This document shows positions 27,220-35,640 of a DNA stretch of 64,000 nucleotides, one piece after another. Where the stretch lies: assembly GCF_003946085.1 (NCBI RefSeq), contig NZ_RHOB01000002.1:1-64000 (forward strand), given 5' to 3'. The DNA comes from Levilactobacillus angrenensis. Its GTDB lineage: Bacteria > Bacillota > Bacilli > Lactobacillales > Lactobacillaceae. How positions within the stretch are numbered: position 1 is the first letter of the stretch; every line of letters begins with the position of its first letter. The notes beneath the pieces are model-generated. The model made no database searches. It was not told the DNA's origin and saw only the letters and a list, made by a program, of their open reading frames with translations. The position numbers were made by a program, and so were the translations under genes.

Positions 27220-28104
27220 TTAGTAATTAAAAATCAGCTGGTTCGGCATTTGTGGTGAAATCGCTGCGTTGATCGCCAGGTCCACGTAAAGACGGGTCTC
27301 CGGTGTCAACATGTGGCTCAAGACCGCTTGGTAGAAGGTGTACAAGTCGTCAAAACGCCGGTAGTTCGAGTAAGCCAATACGCCGTAGTAGGTCTCCGTC
27401 GCCGACACGATTGCGGTGTGGTCCACCGTCGCCGCTTCGGCTTTGCTCCGCTGACGCTTGGTCATATTAGCCAACGCCGCATTTTGCTTGGCGTCCGCAA
27501 ATTCCGTGGCCATCATGGCCGACGTGTCACTCAAATTGAAGACGTGATTGATGGGCCGTTCATGCCGGACAAACCGCAAGACGGCTTCTCCTTTGGCGTT
27601 CAGCACGTAACTGGTCTGGGCGACCTCGTCTGCGATTTTCTCGATTCCGACGACTTGGCCGGACAAACCGTAAGTGTCGATTTGCACCAGTTGGTCGGCG
27701 TGATACTGCCGCAAAACCTTGGGCGTCTCATCGTCAATCTGCCGTAATTCTGCCACCAAATGACCGGCATCCAAGTAACGTTTGACCTGTTCTTCGTTGT
27801 CGGCAAATAAACGCTCGTCAAAGTTCGTCAGTATCGGCGTATTCCGTTCGCCACTGGTCAGCTTCAACCCCTGTTCATCTTGATATAGGTCAGCTAACGT
27901 CACCAATTTTACGTCACTGACGCCGGGATTTTTCCGGGCCAAACGGTTCAAGAAAGTCCGGACTTTCCAAGTCGCTTCAAAGTCCACTAGGGCGACTAAC
28001 ACGCTGACCGGCACGCCTTGCTTGACCGCCTGCGGTAATTGCTGGGTAAAATTGGGCTTATGCATCCCGTTTAACGACGTCACTAAAAAAATAATCTGTT
28101 GCAT
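27220..28104 (-). CDS. Unknown protein of the teichoic acid locus (294 aa)
   Basis: A soluble 294-residue protein, 14 bp upstream of the TagF-like gene and so co-transcribed with it. The start MQQIIFLVTSLNGMHKPNF looks like the first strand and loop of a GT-B glycosyltransferase. Segments such as YGLSGQVVGIEKIADEVAQTSYVLNAKGEAVLRFVRH (in outline) recall the N-terminal domain of TagE-like poly(glycerol phosphate) glucosyltransferases, but the donor-binding C-terminal domain (GxGR...K and E-x7-E) is missing. It may be a shortened glycosyltransferase, an accessory subunit or something else. Start ATG behind CGGAGGC. Function unassigned. Confidence 0.65.
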   Translation of the reverse strand: MQQIIFLVTSLNGMHKPNFTQQLPQAVKQGVPVSVLVALVDFEATWKVRTFLNRLARKNPGVSDVKLVTLADLYQDEQGLKLTSGERNTPILTNFDERLFADNEEQVKRYLDAGHLVAELRQIDDETPKVLRQYHADQLVQIDTYGLSGQVVGIEKIADEVAQTSYVLNAKGEAVLRFVRHERPINHVFNLSDTSAMMATEFADAKQNAALANMTKRQRSKAEAATVDHTAIVSATETYYGVLAYSNYRRFDDLYTFYQAVLSHMLTPETRLYVDLAINAAISPQMPNQLIFNY

Positions 28105-28132
28105 TCCTCTGCCTCCGTCTACGCTCTAATAA

Positions 28133-28164
28133 GAAAAAATCCCTAGTCAACGACTAAGGATTTT
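28133..28164 (-). terminator. Terminator of tagD
   Basis: AAAATCCCTAGTC / GACTAAGGATTTT (12 of 13 paired, 3-nt loop) with a T-run on the minus side, directly after the tagD stop. It implies that the two downstream genes are expressed by read-through or from a promoter I cannot see. Confidence 0.88.
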
Positions 28165-28172
28165 CACCAACA

Positions 28173-28589
28173 CTACTCTTTTTCCTTCCAGTCTTCTTCG
28201 TCTGATAGGCCTAAGTCGTGCTTGATTTTAGTCGTGGAAATGCCTTCTGTCCGTGGTAAGTAAACCACTTCACAGTAGTCCTTCAAGAAGTCAAACTTGC
28301 CTTTCCAGTCGTCACCCATGACGAAGATATCAATATCATTATCTTGGACGTCGCGAATCTTTTGGTCCCAAGAAGTTTCTGGAATCACGTGATCCACGTA
28401 CTTAATGGCTTCGAGGATGTACTTACGGTCTTCATAAGACGTGTAAGCCCGTTTGCCCTTCTCGGCGTTGAATTCATCAGAAGACACGCACACTGTCAAA
28501 TCATCACCCAAGGCTTTCGCCCGCTTCAATAACCGAATGTGACCCTTATGTAACAGATCAAACGTCCCGTACGTAATTACTTTTTTCAT
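28173..28589 (-). CDS. tagD: Glycerol-3-phosphate cytidylyltransferase
   Basis: Makes CDP-glycerol from CTP and glycerol 3-phosphate, the activated precursor for glycerol-type wall teichoic acid. All signatures of the family are visible in 138 residues: YGTFDLLHKGH with the HxGH nucleotide-binding motif (14-17) and RTEGISTTKI near 113-122. Start at an ATG behind AGGAGAG. First gene of a teichoic acid segment, with a promoter at 28670-28697 and a terminator directly after it. Confidence 0.95.
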   Translation of the reverse strand: MKKVITYGTFDLLHKGHIRLLKRAKALGDDLTVCVSSDEFNAEKGKRAYTSYEDRKYILEAIKYVDHVIPETSWDQKIRDVQDNDIDIFVMGDDWKGKFDFLKDYCEVVYLPRTEGISTTKIKHDLGLSDEEDWKEKE

Positions 28590-28669
28590 GTAGACTCTCC
28601 TACTTTATCTGGTTAATTTTCCCCACCACAGTCTGCAGGGGGCGCAAAAAAATTCCAATAACAATCTAA

Positions 28670-28697
28670 ATAGTAGCATATTCAGCGGTCACGTCAA
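28670..28697 (-). promoter_or_regulatory. Promoter of tagD
   Basis: Minus-strand TTGACG (28692-28697) and TACTAT (28670-28675), 16-bp spacer, about 80 bp before the start codon. Confidence 0.6.
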
Positions 28698-28741
28698 CTT
28701 CAAACCACAAACGTTACGCAATTCTTGAGAAATTTGACCGC

Positions 28742-29854
28742 TCACAGCGCGGATTTCTTGCTGTGCTCCAGTTGCCAAATACTGTAAAGATACTGAACAA
28801 TCGTCTTAACCACGGCATATAAGGGAATCGCAAGGATCATCCCCAGCAGACCCGCAATATTGCCAGCCGCGAGTAAAATAATAATAATCGTCAGCGGATG
28901 AATTTGTAAGCTCTTGCCAATGATGTTGGGGTAAACCAAGTTGCCGTCGATCTGTTGGACCACCACGACCACGATGATGACATAGAGCACCAGACTCGTA
29001 CTGCTGGTAAAAGCGACAATCAACGCGGGCAAGATGCCAATGTAAGGACCCACGTAAGGAATCAGGTTACAGATCCCGGCAAACAAGCCTAGCAGCAAGG
29101 CGTATTTCTCTCCCACTAAGAAGTAGCCGATGGCCGTGAAGCTCCCGACGAACAAGCACTCGATGATCTGCCCACCCACGTAGCGGGCAATCGTCTTGTT
29201 CATCCGACTCAGCAATTCAGCAATCTGGTCACCGTGTTTCTCGGGTAACCAACTGCGGATGGCCGGCATGAACTTGTCGCCATCCTTGAGCATGTAAAAC
29301 AGCATGACAGGCACGGTAACGGCCGTTACGGTCACCGTGGTCACTGTCCCGATAATCGAGCCAATGCCGCTGGTAAGGCCGCTCATGAAGCCCTGGGCGT
29401 ATTTGGCAAAGGCTGACTGTAGTTGACTGAGATATTTGGTAAAATCAATATTCTTGAAGGCCGGCTGATCGATAAATTTACTCAACACCGCCTCACTGGA
29501 CTTGGCAAAACCTGGGATGTTACCAATCAGATTGGTAATCTGCGTTGCCAAGCGGGGAATCAGCCACATCCCCCCAGCGACTAAGACCAGCACCAGCAGT
29601 AAGAAAACCAGTGCCACGGCCCCGGTGCGGTTGATGTGAAATCTTCGCCACCGCACCTTCTCTAGTAACTTGACCAAGGGGTTCAACAGGTAGAAGAGGA
29701 CCCCAGACAACAAGAGTGGCGCGAAAATCGTCGATAGGAAAACCCCAATTGGGGAAAACAGAAAACTGATTTGCGTACAGACCCAGATCAACGCGGCCAC
29801 GATCAATAATTCCAGTGACCAAAACATGATCCGCGAGTTGGCGACCCATTTCAT
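28742..29854 (-). CDS. AI-2E family transporter (YtvI/PerM-like membrane protein)
   Basis: A 370-residue integral membrane protein with about eight helices. The family mark is in the C-terminal half: GLFAGICNLIPYVGPYIGILPA, then an inner-helix VYPNIIGKSLQIHPL and the GMILAIPLYAVVK ending. The start is set at the ATG behind AAAGGAG (29852-29854); an in-frame start 15 codons upstream has no ribosome-binding site. The family name comes from an E. coli AI-2 exporter; many members instead act as cation/proton antiporters, so the substrate here is open. Confidence 0.85.
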   Translation of the reverse strand: MKWVANSRIMFWSLELLIVAALIWVCTQISFLFSPIGVFLSTIFAPLLLSGVLFYLLNPLVKLLEKVRWRRFHINRTGAVALVFLLLVLVLVAGGMWLIPRLATQITNLIGNIPGFAKSSEAVLSKFIDQPAFKNIDFTKYLSQLQSAFAKYAQGFMSGLTSGIGSIIGTVTTVTVTAVTVPVMLFYMLKDGDKFMPAIRSWLPEKHGDQIAELLSRMNKTIARYVGGQIIECLFVGSFTAIGYFLVGEKYALLLGLFAGICNLIPYVGPYIGILPALIVAFTSSTSLVLYVIIVVVVVQQIDGNLVYPNIIGKSLQIHPLTIIIILLAAGNIAGLLGMILAIPLYAVVKTIVQYLYSIWQLEHSKKSAL

Positions 29855-29904
29855 CGCGGGGCACTCCTTTCGTTTCACCAGCCACGGTAGCTGGTCCAAT
29901 TTTT

Positions 29905-29940
29905 AGAAAAAAGGAGCGAGCCACGAATGGACTTGCTCCT
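29905..29940 (-). terminator. Terminator of the DUF402 gene
   Basis: AGGAGC ... GCTCCT with six Ts on the minus side, 20 bp after the stop codon and just before the AI-2E gene. Confidence 0.75.
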
Positions 29941-29960
29941 GGTGGTACGGAAGACAACTC

Positions 29961-30518
29961 TTACTGATCATTCGAGCGTCGAAGTAACTCCTGATAACGT
30001 TGGTACCAGAGATCGACGTAGGCTTGGGAAAAAGGCCCCTTATGATGATTGATCCAATCGACCAAGGTCAACACGTTGGCCTTCAAAATCCGATCGGTCG
30101 CTTCACCATACTGCCACCGCTGACTGAAATCTTCATACTCGTCAACGTCGAGCAGGCGTTTTTCACCATCCGGAAAAACCTTCACGTCGAGATCATAATC
30201 AATGTATTTGAGCGCTTCTTTATCCAAAACGTACGGGGATGCCAAGTTACAGTAATACGACACCCCGTTATCCCGAATCATCGCAACAATGTTGAACCAA
30301 TAATGCTTATGAAAATAAACGATAGCGGGTTCACGAGTCACCCACCGCCGCCCATCGTCTTCAGTGACCAAGGTGTGGTCATTGACGCCAATGAGGGCAT
30401 TTTCGCTTGTTTTGAGTACCATAGTGTCGCGCCAAGTTCGATGCAAACTTCCGTCGTGCTTGTAGCTTTTGATCGTAATGAAGTCGCCTTCCTTAGGTCC
30501 TCTAGCTTCGCGCGTCAT
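29961..30518 (-). CDS. DUF402 family nucleoside tri-/diphosphatase (Ntdp-like)
   Basis: 185 residues. Family pattern: an N-terminal beta strand region with [12 protein letters not shown], then the conserved metal-binding core [28 protein letters not shown] and [10 protein letters not shown]. In Staphylococcus the homologue hydrolyses nucleoside tri- and diphosphates. The acidic residues of the DYDLD and DVDEYE segments are the probable metal ligands. Start ATG; the upstream sequence AAGTAGGG acts as ribosome-binding site. Monocistronic. Physiological substrate not known from sequence. Confidence 0.85.
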   Translation of the reverse strand: MTREARGPKEGDFITIKSYKHDGSLHRTWRDTMVLKTSENALIGVNDHTLVTEDDGRRWVTREPAIVYFHKHYWFNIVAMIRDNGVSYYCNLASPYVLDKEALKYIDYDLDVKVFPDGEKRLLDVDEYEDFSQRWQYGEATDRILKANVLTLVDWINHHKGPFSQAYVDLWYQRYQELLRRSNDQ

Positions 30519-30657
30519 GTCTAAACCCTACTTTCTAAGTAACGGGTAACTATAAAAATTCACTCAATATTATACCAGATTAAGCCTCCCTTGAATAGGT
30601 TCAGACCGATTCTCCTGAACAAATTCTTTTGGTCGCCTTAAATTGTCCGGTAGATTT

Positions 30658-30712
30658 GACTGGCCGCCTTACCGTTCGCTAGAGACGAGTTGCCAGTTCC
30701 CTAAGCGCCATC
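30658..30712 (-). repeat. Deleted copy of mosaic repeat family I
   Basis: Starts with the outer edge CTGGCCGCCTTACCGTTCGC and then jumps straight to GTTGCCAGTTCCCTAAGCGCCAT, the hairpin 1 region of copy D, lacking the part between. An internal deletion product. Confidence 0.6.
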
Positions 30713-30765
30713 ACCCATGCTTGCCAAAATTCTCAATCAAGTGCACTATTAACTTAAAACCTTAA

Positions 30766-31065
30766 AGATTGAAAGATAGCTATCAGCTATAAACATGGCC
30801 ACTAGGCGACTGATGGTGTAAGAATTAATCGTTTACAGCATCCCAGCGAGAACTGGCCGCCTACCGTCCGCCAAATCTGGGTTGGAACGCGGTGGGCGGA
30901 CGGGTCGAGCCATAGTACGGTCTCGACGCCTCGCTTTGAGCCGAAGGTCACGTCTCAAAGACGCCAGTTGCCTAAGCGCCATGAACCGCGCCGCTAAGAC
31001 AACTCCCACGGCTGAACCCACATTTGGCGGACTCCCGGCTATTAGAGTGCGTTCTAGTCACAGTT
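30766..31065 (-). repeat. Mosaic repeat family I, copy D (complete core)
   Basis: Terminal repeats GTCCGCCAAATCTGGGTT (30866-30883) and AACCCACATTTGGCGGAC (31015-31032) pair at 17 of 18 positions and span 167 bp. Between them: hairpin 3 (GTCGAG 30904-30909 / CTCGAC 30922-30927), hairpin 2 (CTTTGAG 30934-30940 / CTCAAAG 30954-30960) and hairpin 1 (AGTTGCCTAAGCG / CGCTAAGACAACT, 11 of 13). Conserved flanks extend on both sides (GAAAGATAGCTATCAGC at the left, GGCTATTAGAGTGCG at the right). It lies in a divergent gap. Confidence 0.9.
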
Positions 31066-31138
31066 GATTTAGTTCCAAGTTGTAGCTAAATTGGCAACCA
31101 GTCTTCAACTAACACAATTTTGCCAATAATTACTAACC

Positions 31139-31265
31139 CGCCGGAGGCAGCCAGGGTGGAGCCAGCTGAAAGACCGCTCCTCAGGCTGGAGGCGTTCCCC
31201 ATAGCAGGCGGAATCCCTGGCTGACGCAGGCTCCCGGTTTCACTAATTTCAGTAGACAGAACCCT
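31139..31265 (+). repeat. Repeat family II copy (best preserved)
   Basis: Perfect 9-bp inverted ends CAGCCAGGG (31148-31156) and CCCTGGCTG (31215-31223) enclose GACCGCTCCTCAGGCTGG and GTTCCCCATAGCAGGCGG. Nearly the same sequence occurs in reverse at 35540-35640. Confidence 0.85.
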
Positions 31266-31335
31266 TTCGTTCCAGGAATTACCATGTCAATGCTACTTTC
31301 AATCTTAAAATCTTAAAAAATCGAGGTAACTATCC

Positions 31336-31581
31336 ATGGCACAAGCACCCCTCAGTTCTTTTGAACCCATGATTCCTCAGGTCGCTGATCTCTTGGCGGA
31401 TGACCCTAAGCTAACGGCCTTTTTCAACGACCTGACCGTCGGCTACCAGCGCGAATGGGCCCGTTACATCTTCGGCGCCAAGGCCGATGCGACCAAGCAG
31501 CGCCACATCGCCGACATGCGTCAAATCCTGGCCGCTGGCTACAAGTCTAAACGGGCTTACGGCAGTCGGCCTAAGGATTAG
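31336..31581 (+). CDS. YdeI/OmpD-associated family short protein (81 aa)
   Basis: An 81-residue soluble protein. FFNDLTVGYQREWARYIFGAKADATKQRHIADMRQILAAG is the C-terminal conserved segment of the YdeI/OmpD-associated (bacteriocin-protection) family, whose members are usually 150-200 residues; here only that C-terminal helical part exists as a free-standing gene. The start ATG follows GAGGTAAC and a good terminator follows the stop, so it looks functional rather than a decayed fragment. Function is not known; the family name is historical. Confidence 0.7.
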   Translation: MAQAPLSSFEPMIPQVADLLADDPKLTAFFNDLTVGYQREWARYIFGAKADATKQRHIADMRQILAAGYKSKRAYGSRPKD

Positions 31582-31609
31582 GGCAACGGCTCCGCTACCA
31601 CACACAAAC

Positions 31610-31652
31610 ACCCGCAACCACTGGCAACGTGCTAGTGACTGCGGGTATTTTT
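31610..31652 (+). terminator. Terminator of the YdeI-family gene
   Basis: ACCCGCA-CCACT-GC / GC-AGTG-CTGCGGGT stem followed by ATTTTTTAA. Confidence 0.85.
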
Positions 31653-31717
31653 TAACAATTCATAACGTTGAAACTAGTCATTGACAGCTTAGTCGCGAGA
31701 ACTGGCTGTCATCGTAC

Positions 31718-32899
31718 CTAGTTCTTAAGCTGCCCTGACTCAAGCAGATTCCATATCTGGATAGCCGGTGTTTGTGCCAACTGGTTAGCCCGGTAGTAGT
31801 TCGTCAGTAAGATAACCGCATCTTGGCCATCCTTGCTGACCAGCGCTGTGGCTTCATAGCCGTACGCCAAGCCGTGCACGCGGATATAGCCTGGGTAAAC
31901 GTACGCGCCACCACCGTACATTGAATTGGACCCTGGTGTCAGTAAGACGTTGACGTCACTTTGCGGGTACAGTTTACCCAGCAACATGTTCCGTTCCCCA
32001 ACGTATAAGTCGTGAGCAGACATGTAGACTTGCCCCGTCCCAAATTGGTAGAACATCGAGGCCCGCGACTCTGGGTATTCCGAATCGTAATTGGTACCGA
32101 CATCGGCCTGATTGTTGTTTTGATACCCTTGAGAAAAGGCTGCACGATGGGCCATGTTAAAGACAAAACCCGTGTGGTGCAAATGCCACGGTTCAATGAT
32201 GTTTTCCGTGAAGTACTGCCGGTAACTTTCACCGGTAACTTGTTGGATGATTCCCGCCAGCAACATGAAGTTGACCGGTGAGTAGTCCCATTTGCCAATC
32301 GTGGCGGGCTGGCTGATGATGTGATGCAAGATGAACTTGATCATGCCATTTTCTGAATTCAACGAATCCGGAAAGGCCTCTAACGTCAAGCCACTCTTCA
32401 TATCCAGCATGTCACGCAAGGTGATGCGCGCTGACCCCTTGATCTGTGGATAGTACTTCGACAAAGGATCGCCCAACGATAATTTTTGCGCTGCGGCCAG
32501 CTTCATGATCAGCCCCGCCGTAAAGGACTTCTGAACGGAGGCCAACTGATAAACGCTGTTGATGCCATTCTTCTTTTGTTCATTGGCCTGGGCATAGCCG
32601 AAGCCTTGCTCAAACATGGTCTTACCCGAACGCACGACTAACGCTGTCCCCACGAACCGATTAGCCCGTAAAATGGCGTCAATCTGCCGCGTGGCCGCCG
32701 TGACTTTTGGCTTGGCCTTTTTCTTAGCCAGCTTCTTGGCCTTAGGCTTGGGTTTTGGCTTGGGCTTAACGACCGAACTACTAGTGGCTGCGGGTTCCGC
32801 GTGACTCTGCGTCTGCCCATTGAACCACCAAGCTAAGCCGCCACCAATGCCCAAGATCATCCCCAACGATACCAAGATGCCCAAAGTTCTCTTCCGCAT
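31718..32899 (-). CDS. Serine hydrolase, beta-lactamase/class C penicillin-binding fold, membrane-anchored
   Basis: 393 residues. N-terminal anchor or uncleaved signal (about 5-27), then a spacer with a KPKPKPKPKAKK-type basic repeat (about 45-65) that could cross or bind the wall, then a beta-lactamase-like domain. SVQK (Ser121, Lys124) is the SxxK motif; DYSPVN near 215 is the Y-x-N motif; HGLAYGYEA near the end stands where the K/HxG motif is expected. Acts outside the cell, probably on peptidoglycan or D-amino-acid esters. Start ATG behind AGGGGGAG. It follows recX by 29 bp and may be co-transcribed with it. Confidence 0.85.
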   Translation of the reverse strand: MRKRTLGILVSLGMILGIGGGLAWWFNGQTQSHAEPAATSSSVVKPKPKPKPKAKKLAKKKAKPKVTAATRQIDAILRANRFVGTALVVRSGKTMFEQGFGYAQANEQKKNGINSVYQLASVQKSFTAGLIMKLAAAQKLSLGDPLSKYYPQIKGSARITLRDMLDMKSGLTLEAFPDSLNSENGMIKFILHHIISQPATIGKWDYSPVNFMLLAGIIQQVTGESYRQYFTENIIEPWHLHHTGFVFNMAHRAAFSQGYQNNNQADVGTNYDSEYPESRASMFYQFGTGQVYMSAHDLYVGERNMLLGKLYPQSDVNVLLTPGSNSMYGGGAYVYPGYIRVHGLAYGYEATALVSKDGQDAVILLTNYYRANQLAQTPAIQIWNLLESGQLKN

Positions 32900-32928
32900 G
32901 ACAACTCCCCCTTACTCTTTGATGCTGC

Positions 32929-33732
32929 CTACTCCGCTGATTCCCCTAAATCAGCCAACCACTGACTAATATCGTCCAGTTGAAATCCCTTGCGATATAA
33001 CGTCTGTTTGGTCTTATATTTGCGTTCTGACGGGCTCAACGCTCGATAACGCCGCCAAATCTTTTCGCCTTGCTTGACCAACAAGTCGTGCTGCTGGTCG
33101 AGGTCGGGTGTCAGGTCTAGACTGTCAATCATTTGGCCCGCCTCGTCGTTGTTAAAACCACGGCTGATCAGGCCCTGGCGAATCTTCTGTTGTTGCGTGC
33201 CAAAAGCCTGGCGGTGATACCGCTTGGCCAATTTTTCCGCTACGGCCGTCCCCACGGTCAAGCGGTCTTCTGGCGTATACAAGACCAGGGCGTCATCAAT
33301 CAACTTTTCACCGACTCCTTTTTGCCGCAAATGCTGGCGAATCACCCGCGGGCCCTTATCCCCCGTGTGCATCATCGTCCGCACGTAACTGGCGGCGTAG
33401 TGGGCGTCGTCCACCAAGTTTAACTCTCGTAATTTCTGAAACGTTAACGCAATCGTTTCTTCCGGAATCTCCAGTTCGACCAACTTGTCATGGATCTCTT
33501 TTTCGGTCCGCAACTGTTTGGACAAATAGTCCAGCGTCCGGTTGTAGGCCTTAGCAACGTTGTCCGCATCCACCAGATGGGTTTCTAGGTCCTTGGTGAC
33601 CTCCATGCCCTTGTACAGGCGGAAATCAATCAGGACACTCTCACTGACCGGAAACGCATAGGCGCCGTCAACGTATACGTTATAACGGCCGCTATTTTTC
33701 TTCTGGGCCTCAATCATGGTAATGACGGCCAT
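32929..33732 (-). CDS. recX: Recombination regulator RecX
   Basis: Binds RecA filaments and modulates recombination and SOS response. The protein is built of three-helix RecX repeats: EKEIHDKLVELEIPEETI, DDAHYAASYVRTMM, GPRVIRQHLRQKGV and further units through to the C-terminus. Lactobacillar RecX has this 260-270 residue length with an N-terminal strand domain (MAVITMIEAQKKNSGRYNVYVDG). I use the ATG at 33730-33732, 8 nt behind AAGGA; an in-frame ATG 19 codons upstream has no ribosome-binding site and is not shared with the usual N-terminus. Confidence 0.9.
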   Translation of the reverse strand: MAVITMIEAQKKNSGRYNVYVDGAYAFPVSESVLIDFRLYKGMEVTKDLETHLVDADNVAKAYNRTLDYLSKQLRTEKEIHDKLVELEIPEETIALTFQKLRELNLVDDAHYAASYVRTMMHTGDKGPRVIRQHLRQKGVGEKLIDDALVLYTPEDRLTVGTAVAEKLAKRYHRQAFGTQQQKIRQGLISRGFNNDEAGQMIDSLDLTPDLDQQHDLLVKQGEKIWRRYRALSPSERKYKTKQTLYRKGFQLDDISQWLADLGESAE

Positions 33733-33953
33733 TAAAGTCACATCCTTCGCTAAAAAAATCTGGTCACTCTTTAACTGTTCTGGCACCATTTTACCAGTTC
33801 TCAGGGGTGGGTGGGAAGCAGAGTGCCAGATTTGTTAGTCAATCATCTTTTCGCGGAACACACAGTTATTTCCCCCAACCGTTCCTAGTCACCGCCACGG
33901 CAACCTGTTATAATTAACGGCAAACACGGGTTTAACCTAAGGAGTGAAACGAA

Positions 33954-34412
33954 ATGGTATCAGCACAAGTAGTCTTTGCCACCATCACTGGCAACAATGA
34001 AGACGTGGCCGACATTGTCACGGAAAAGTTAGAGGACCTCGGATGTCAGGTCAAGGAAACGGAAATCTCCCAGACCGACGCCGCCGAATTTGAAAACGTC
34101 GACATCTGTGTGGTCTGCGCCTACACCTATGACGAGGGGTCCCTGCCCGACGAAGGTATGGACTTCTACGAGGACCTGCAAGACTTAGACCTCACTGGCA
34201 AGATTTATGGCGTGGCCGGGTCTGGCGACACCTTCTATGGCGAGTACTACAACACTACCGTTGATCACTTCGAGACCACGTTCCAGCAAACGGGCGCTAC
34301 TCGTGGGGCGGCGCCGGTCAAAATCAATTTGGCTCCCGACCAAGCGGCGATCGACCAGCTGGACGCCATGGCCCAACAGCTCGTCGACACTTATCATCAC
34401 GCACACGCTTAA
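33954..34412 (+). CDS. Flavodoxin
   Basis: 152-residue FMN-binding electron carrier. VVFATITGNNEDVADIV near the N-terminus is the phosphate-binding loop (T-x-T-G-N); VCAYTYDEGSLPDEG and YGVAGSGDTFYGEYY are the two loops that flank the flavin ring. Start ATG behind AAGGAG; a perfect TATAAT lies at 33909-33914. Acidic composition is normal for flavodoxin. Redox partner not evident from neighbours. Confidence 0.92.
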   Translation: MVSAQVVFATITGNNEDVADIVTEKLEDLGCQVKETEISQTDAAEFENVDICVVCAYTYDEGSLPDEGMDFYEDLQDLDLTGKIYGVAGSGDTFYGEYYNTTVDHFETTFQQTGATRGAAPVKINLAPDQAAIDQLDAMAQQLVDTYHHAHA

Positions 34413-34482
34413 GTGTTCCCACTGTTGCTCTTGGCACAAGGCACTCGTCCCTACCATGATCATAAATCAGAAATAGCCTGAC

Positions 34483-34520
34483 AAAACAGACCAGACGAAC
34501 TTGCCGTCTGGTCTGTTTTT
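34483..34520. terminator. Bidirectional terminator between flavodoxin and YihY genes
   Basis: AAACAGACCAGACG / CGTCTGGTCTGTTT, perfect 14-bp arms with 6-nt loop, As left and Ts right; between two convergent genes. Confidence 0.93.
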
Positions 34521-34532
34521 GCGTTCACCCAC

Positions 34533-35456
34533 TTATTTGGATGACTTATTTTTTAAATGATATTTCCGATACTTCAAGAGGTTCGGAATCGCCAAGGCCT
34601 TTTGTTCCTCGATGGCACCAACTATCAGCTCCTGAATGGCCGCATTCAAGACCGCACCAAACATCAGGATCAGGCCGGTGAAATCCAGCCAGAACATTAA
34701 GAAAATGAAGGTCCCAATGGTTTTGTAACTGTCAATATTGTGGGCAAAATACTTCACGTAGATGGAGAAGGCTTGCGACAACAATAACCAACCGACCGTG
34801 GCGACCAAGGCTCCCGGCCACACGAATCGCCATTTTAATTTGGCGTTGGGCACGAAGTAAAACAGAATCATCAACACCACGAAGACCACGAAGAACGTCA
34901 GTGGCCATTTCAAGGCGTTGACGTAGGCCAGAATCGCGCTAGGTAAATGCAGTAACGGCGTCAATTTTTCCAAAACGATTTGACCGAAACTGAAGAAAAT
35001 CATCAGCGCAAATAGCAAGGCAATTAGCACGACCATCCAGATGAAGGCCACCACGCGATTGACGAAGGCGTTTTGATTCTTCGCCACGCCATACGCACGG
35101 TTCACGGTGCGTTGAAAGGCCGCGACTGCTCGGGACGATGACCAGATGGAGACGATGACCCCAATGGATAAGACGCCGCCGCTCCGGTTATTCAGAAAGG
35201 AATGGATGATCGGTTCAAGCATGTCAAAGATGCTCTCGGGGACCATTGGTTCAATGCTGTCTAGCACCGTACTGGTTTGAATATTGAGATACGGTAATAA
35301 GCTGGCCAGCACCAGCAGTGCCGGAAACAATGACAACAAGGTATAGTAAGCCAAGACCACAGCCGAGTCCGAGACGTTGGCCATGGTGTAGTGCTTGATG
35401 ATGGTCGTGTAGATGCGCTTGAGTTGCGCACCCCGCTTACGCCACTGAGTGGTCAC
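34533..35456 (-). CDS. YihY/BrkB family inner-membrane protein
   Basis: About 307 residues with six membrane helices and the family signature ALVLAYYTLLSLFPALLVLASLLPYL at the start and GALVATVGWLLLSQAFSIYVKYF near 230. The family was once named RNase BN, a name no longer supported; function is unknown, with transport suspected. I prefer the GTG at 35454-35456 (Val-Thr-Thr-Gln), 10 nt behind GAAGGGAG; the open frame extends to a TTG at 35498 with no ribosome-binding site. Confidence 0.85.
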   Translation of the reverse strand: MTTQWRKRGAQLKRIYTTIIKHYTMANVSDSAVVLAYYTLLSLFPALLVLASLLPYLNIQTSTVLDSIEPMVPESIFDMLEPIIHSFLNNRSGGVLSIGVIVSIWSSSRAVAAFQRTVNRAYGVAKNQNAFVNRVVAFIWMVVLIALLFALMIFFSFGQIVLEKLTPLLHLPSAILAYVNALKWPLTFFVVFVVLMILFYFVPNAKLKWRFVWPGALVATVGWLLLSQAFSIYVKYFAHNIDSYKTIGTFIFLMFWLDFTGLILMFGAVLNAAIQELIVGAIEEQKALAIPNLLKYRKYHLKNKSSK

Positions 35457-35516
35457 GGTCGGTTGGCTCCCTTCTTGGTTGATTTCGGTTCGGTTCAATT
35501 TTCATGGTGAAGTCAG

Positions 35517-35640
35517 TGCTGGCCGCCTACCGTTTGGCAACCAGCCTACGTCAGCCAGGGGTTCCGCCTGCTCTGAGGAACACCTCCAGCCCGAGAAGCG
35601 GTCTTCCAGTTCGCTGGCTCCACCCTGGCTGCCTCCGGCA
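35517..35640 (-). repeat. Repeat family II copy plus family I edge
   Basis: Starts with the family I edge TGGCCGCCTACCGT, then CAGCCAGGG (35552-35560) and CCCTGGCTG (35623-35631) enclose a reverse-orientation family II unit, nearly the same sequence as 31139-31265 after reverse complementing, including GGAGCCAGC and GCCTCCGGC at the outer side. Confidence 0.85.
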
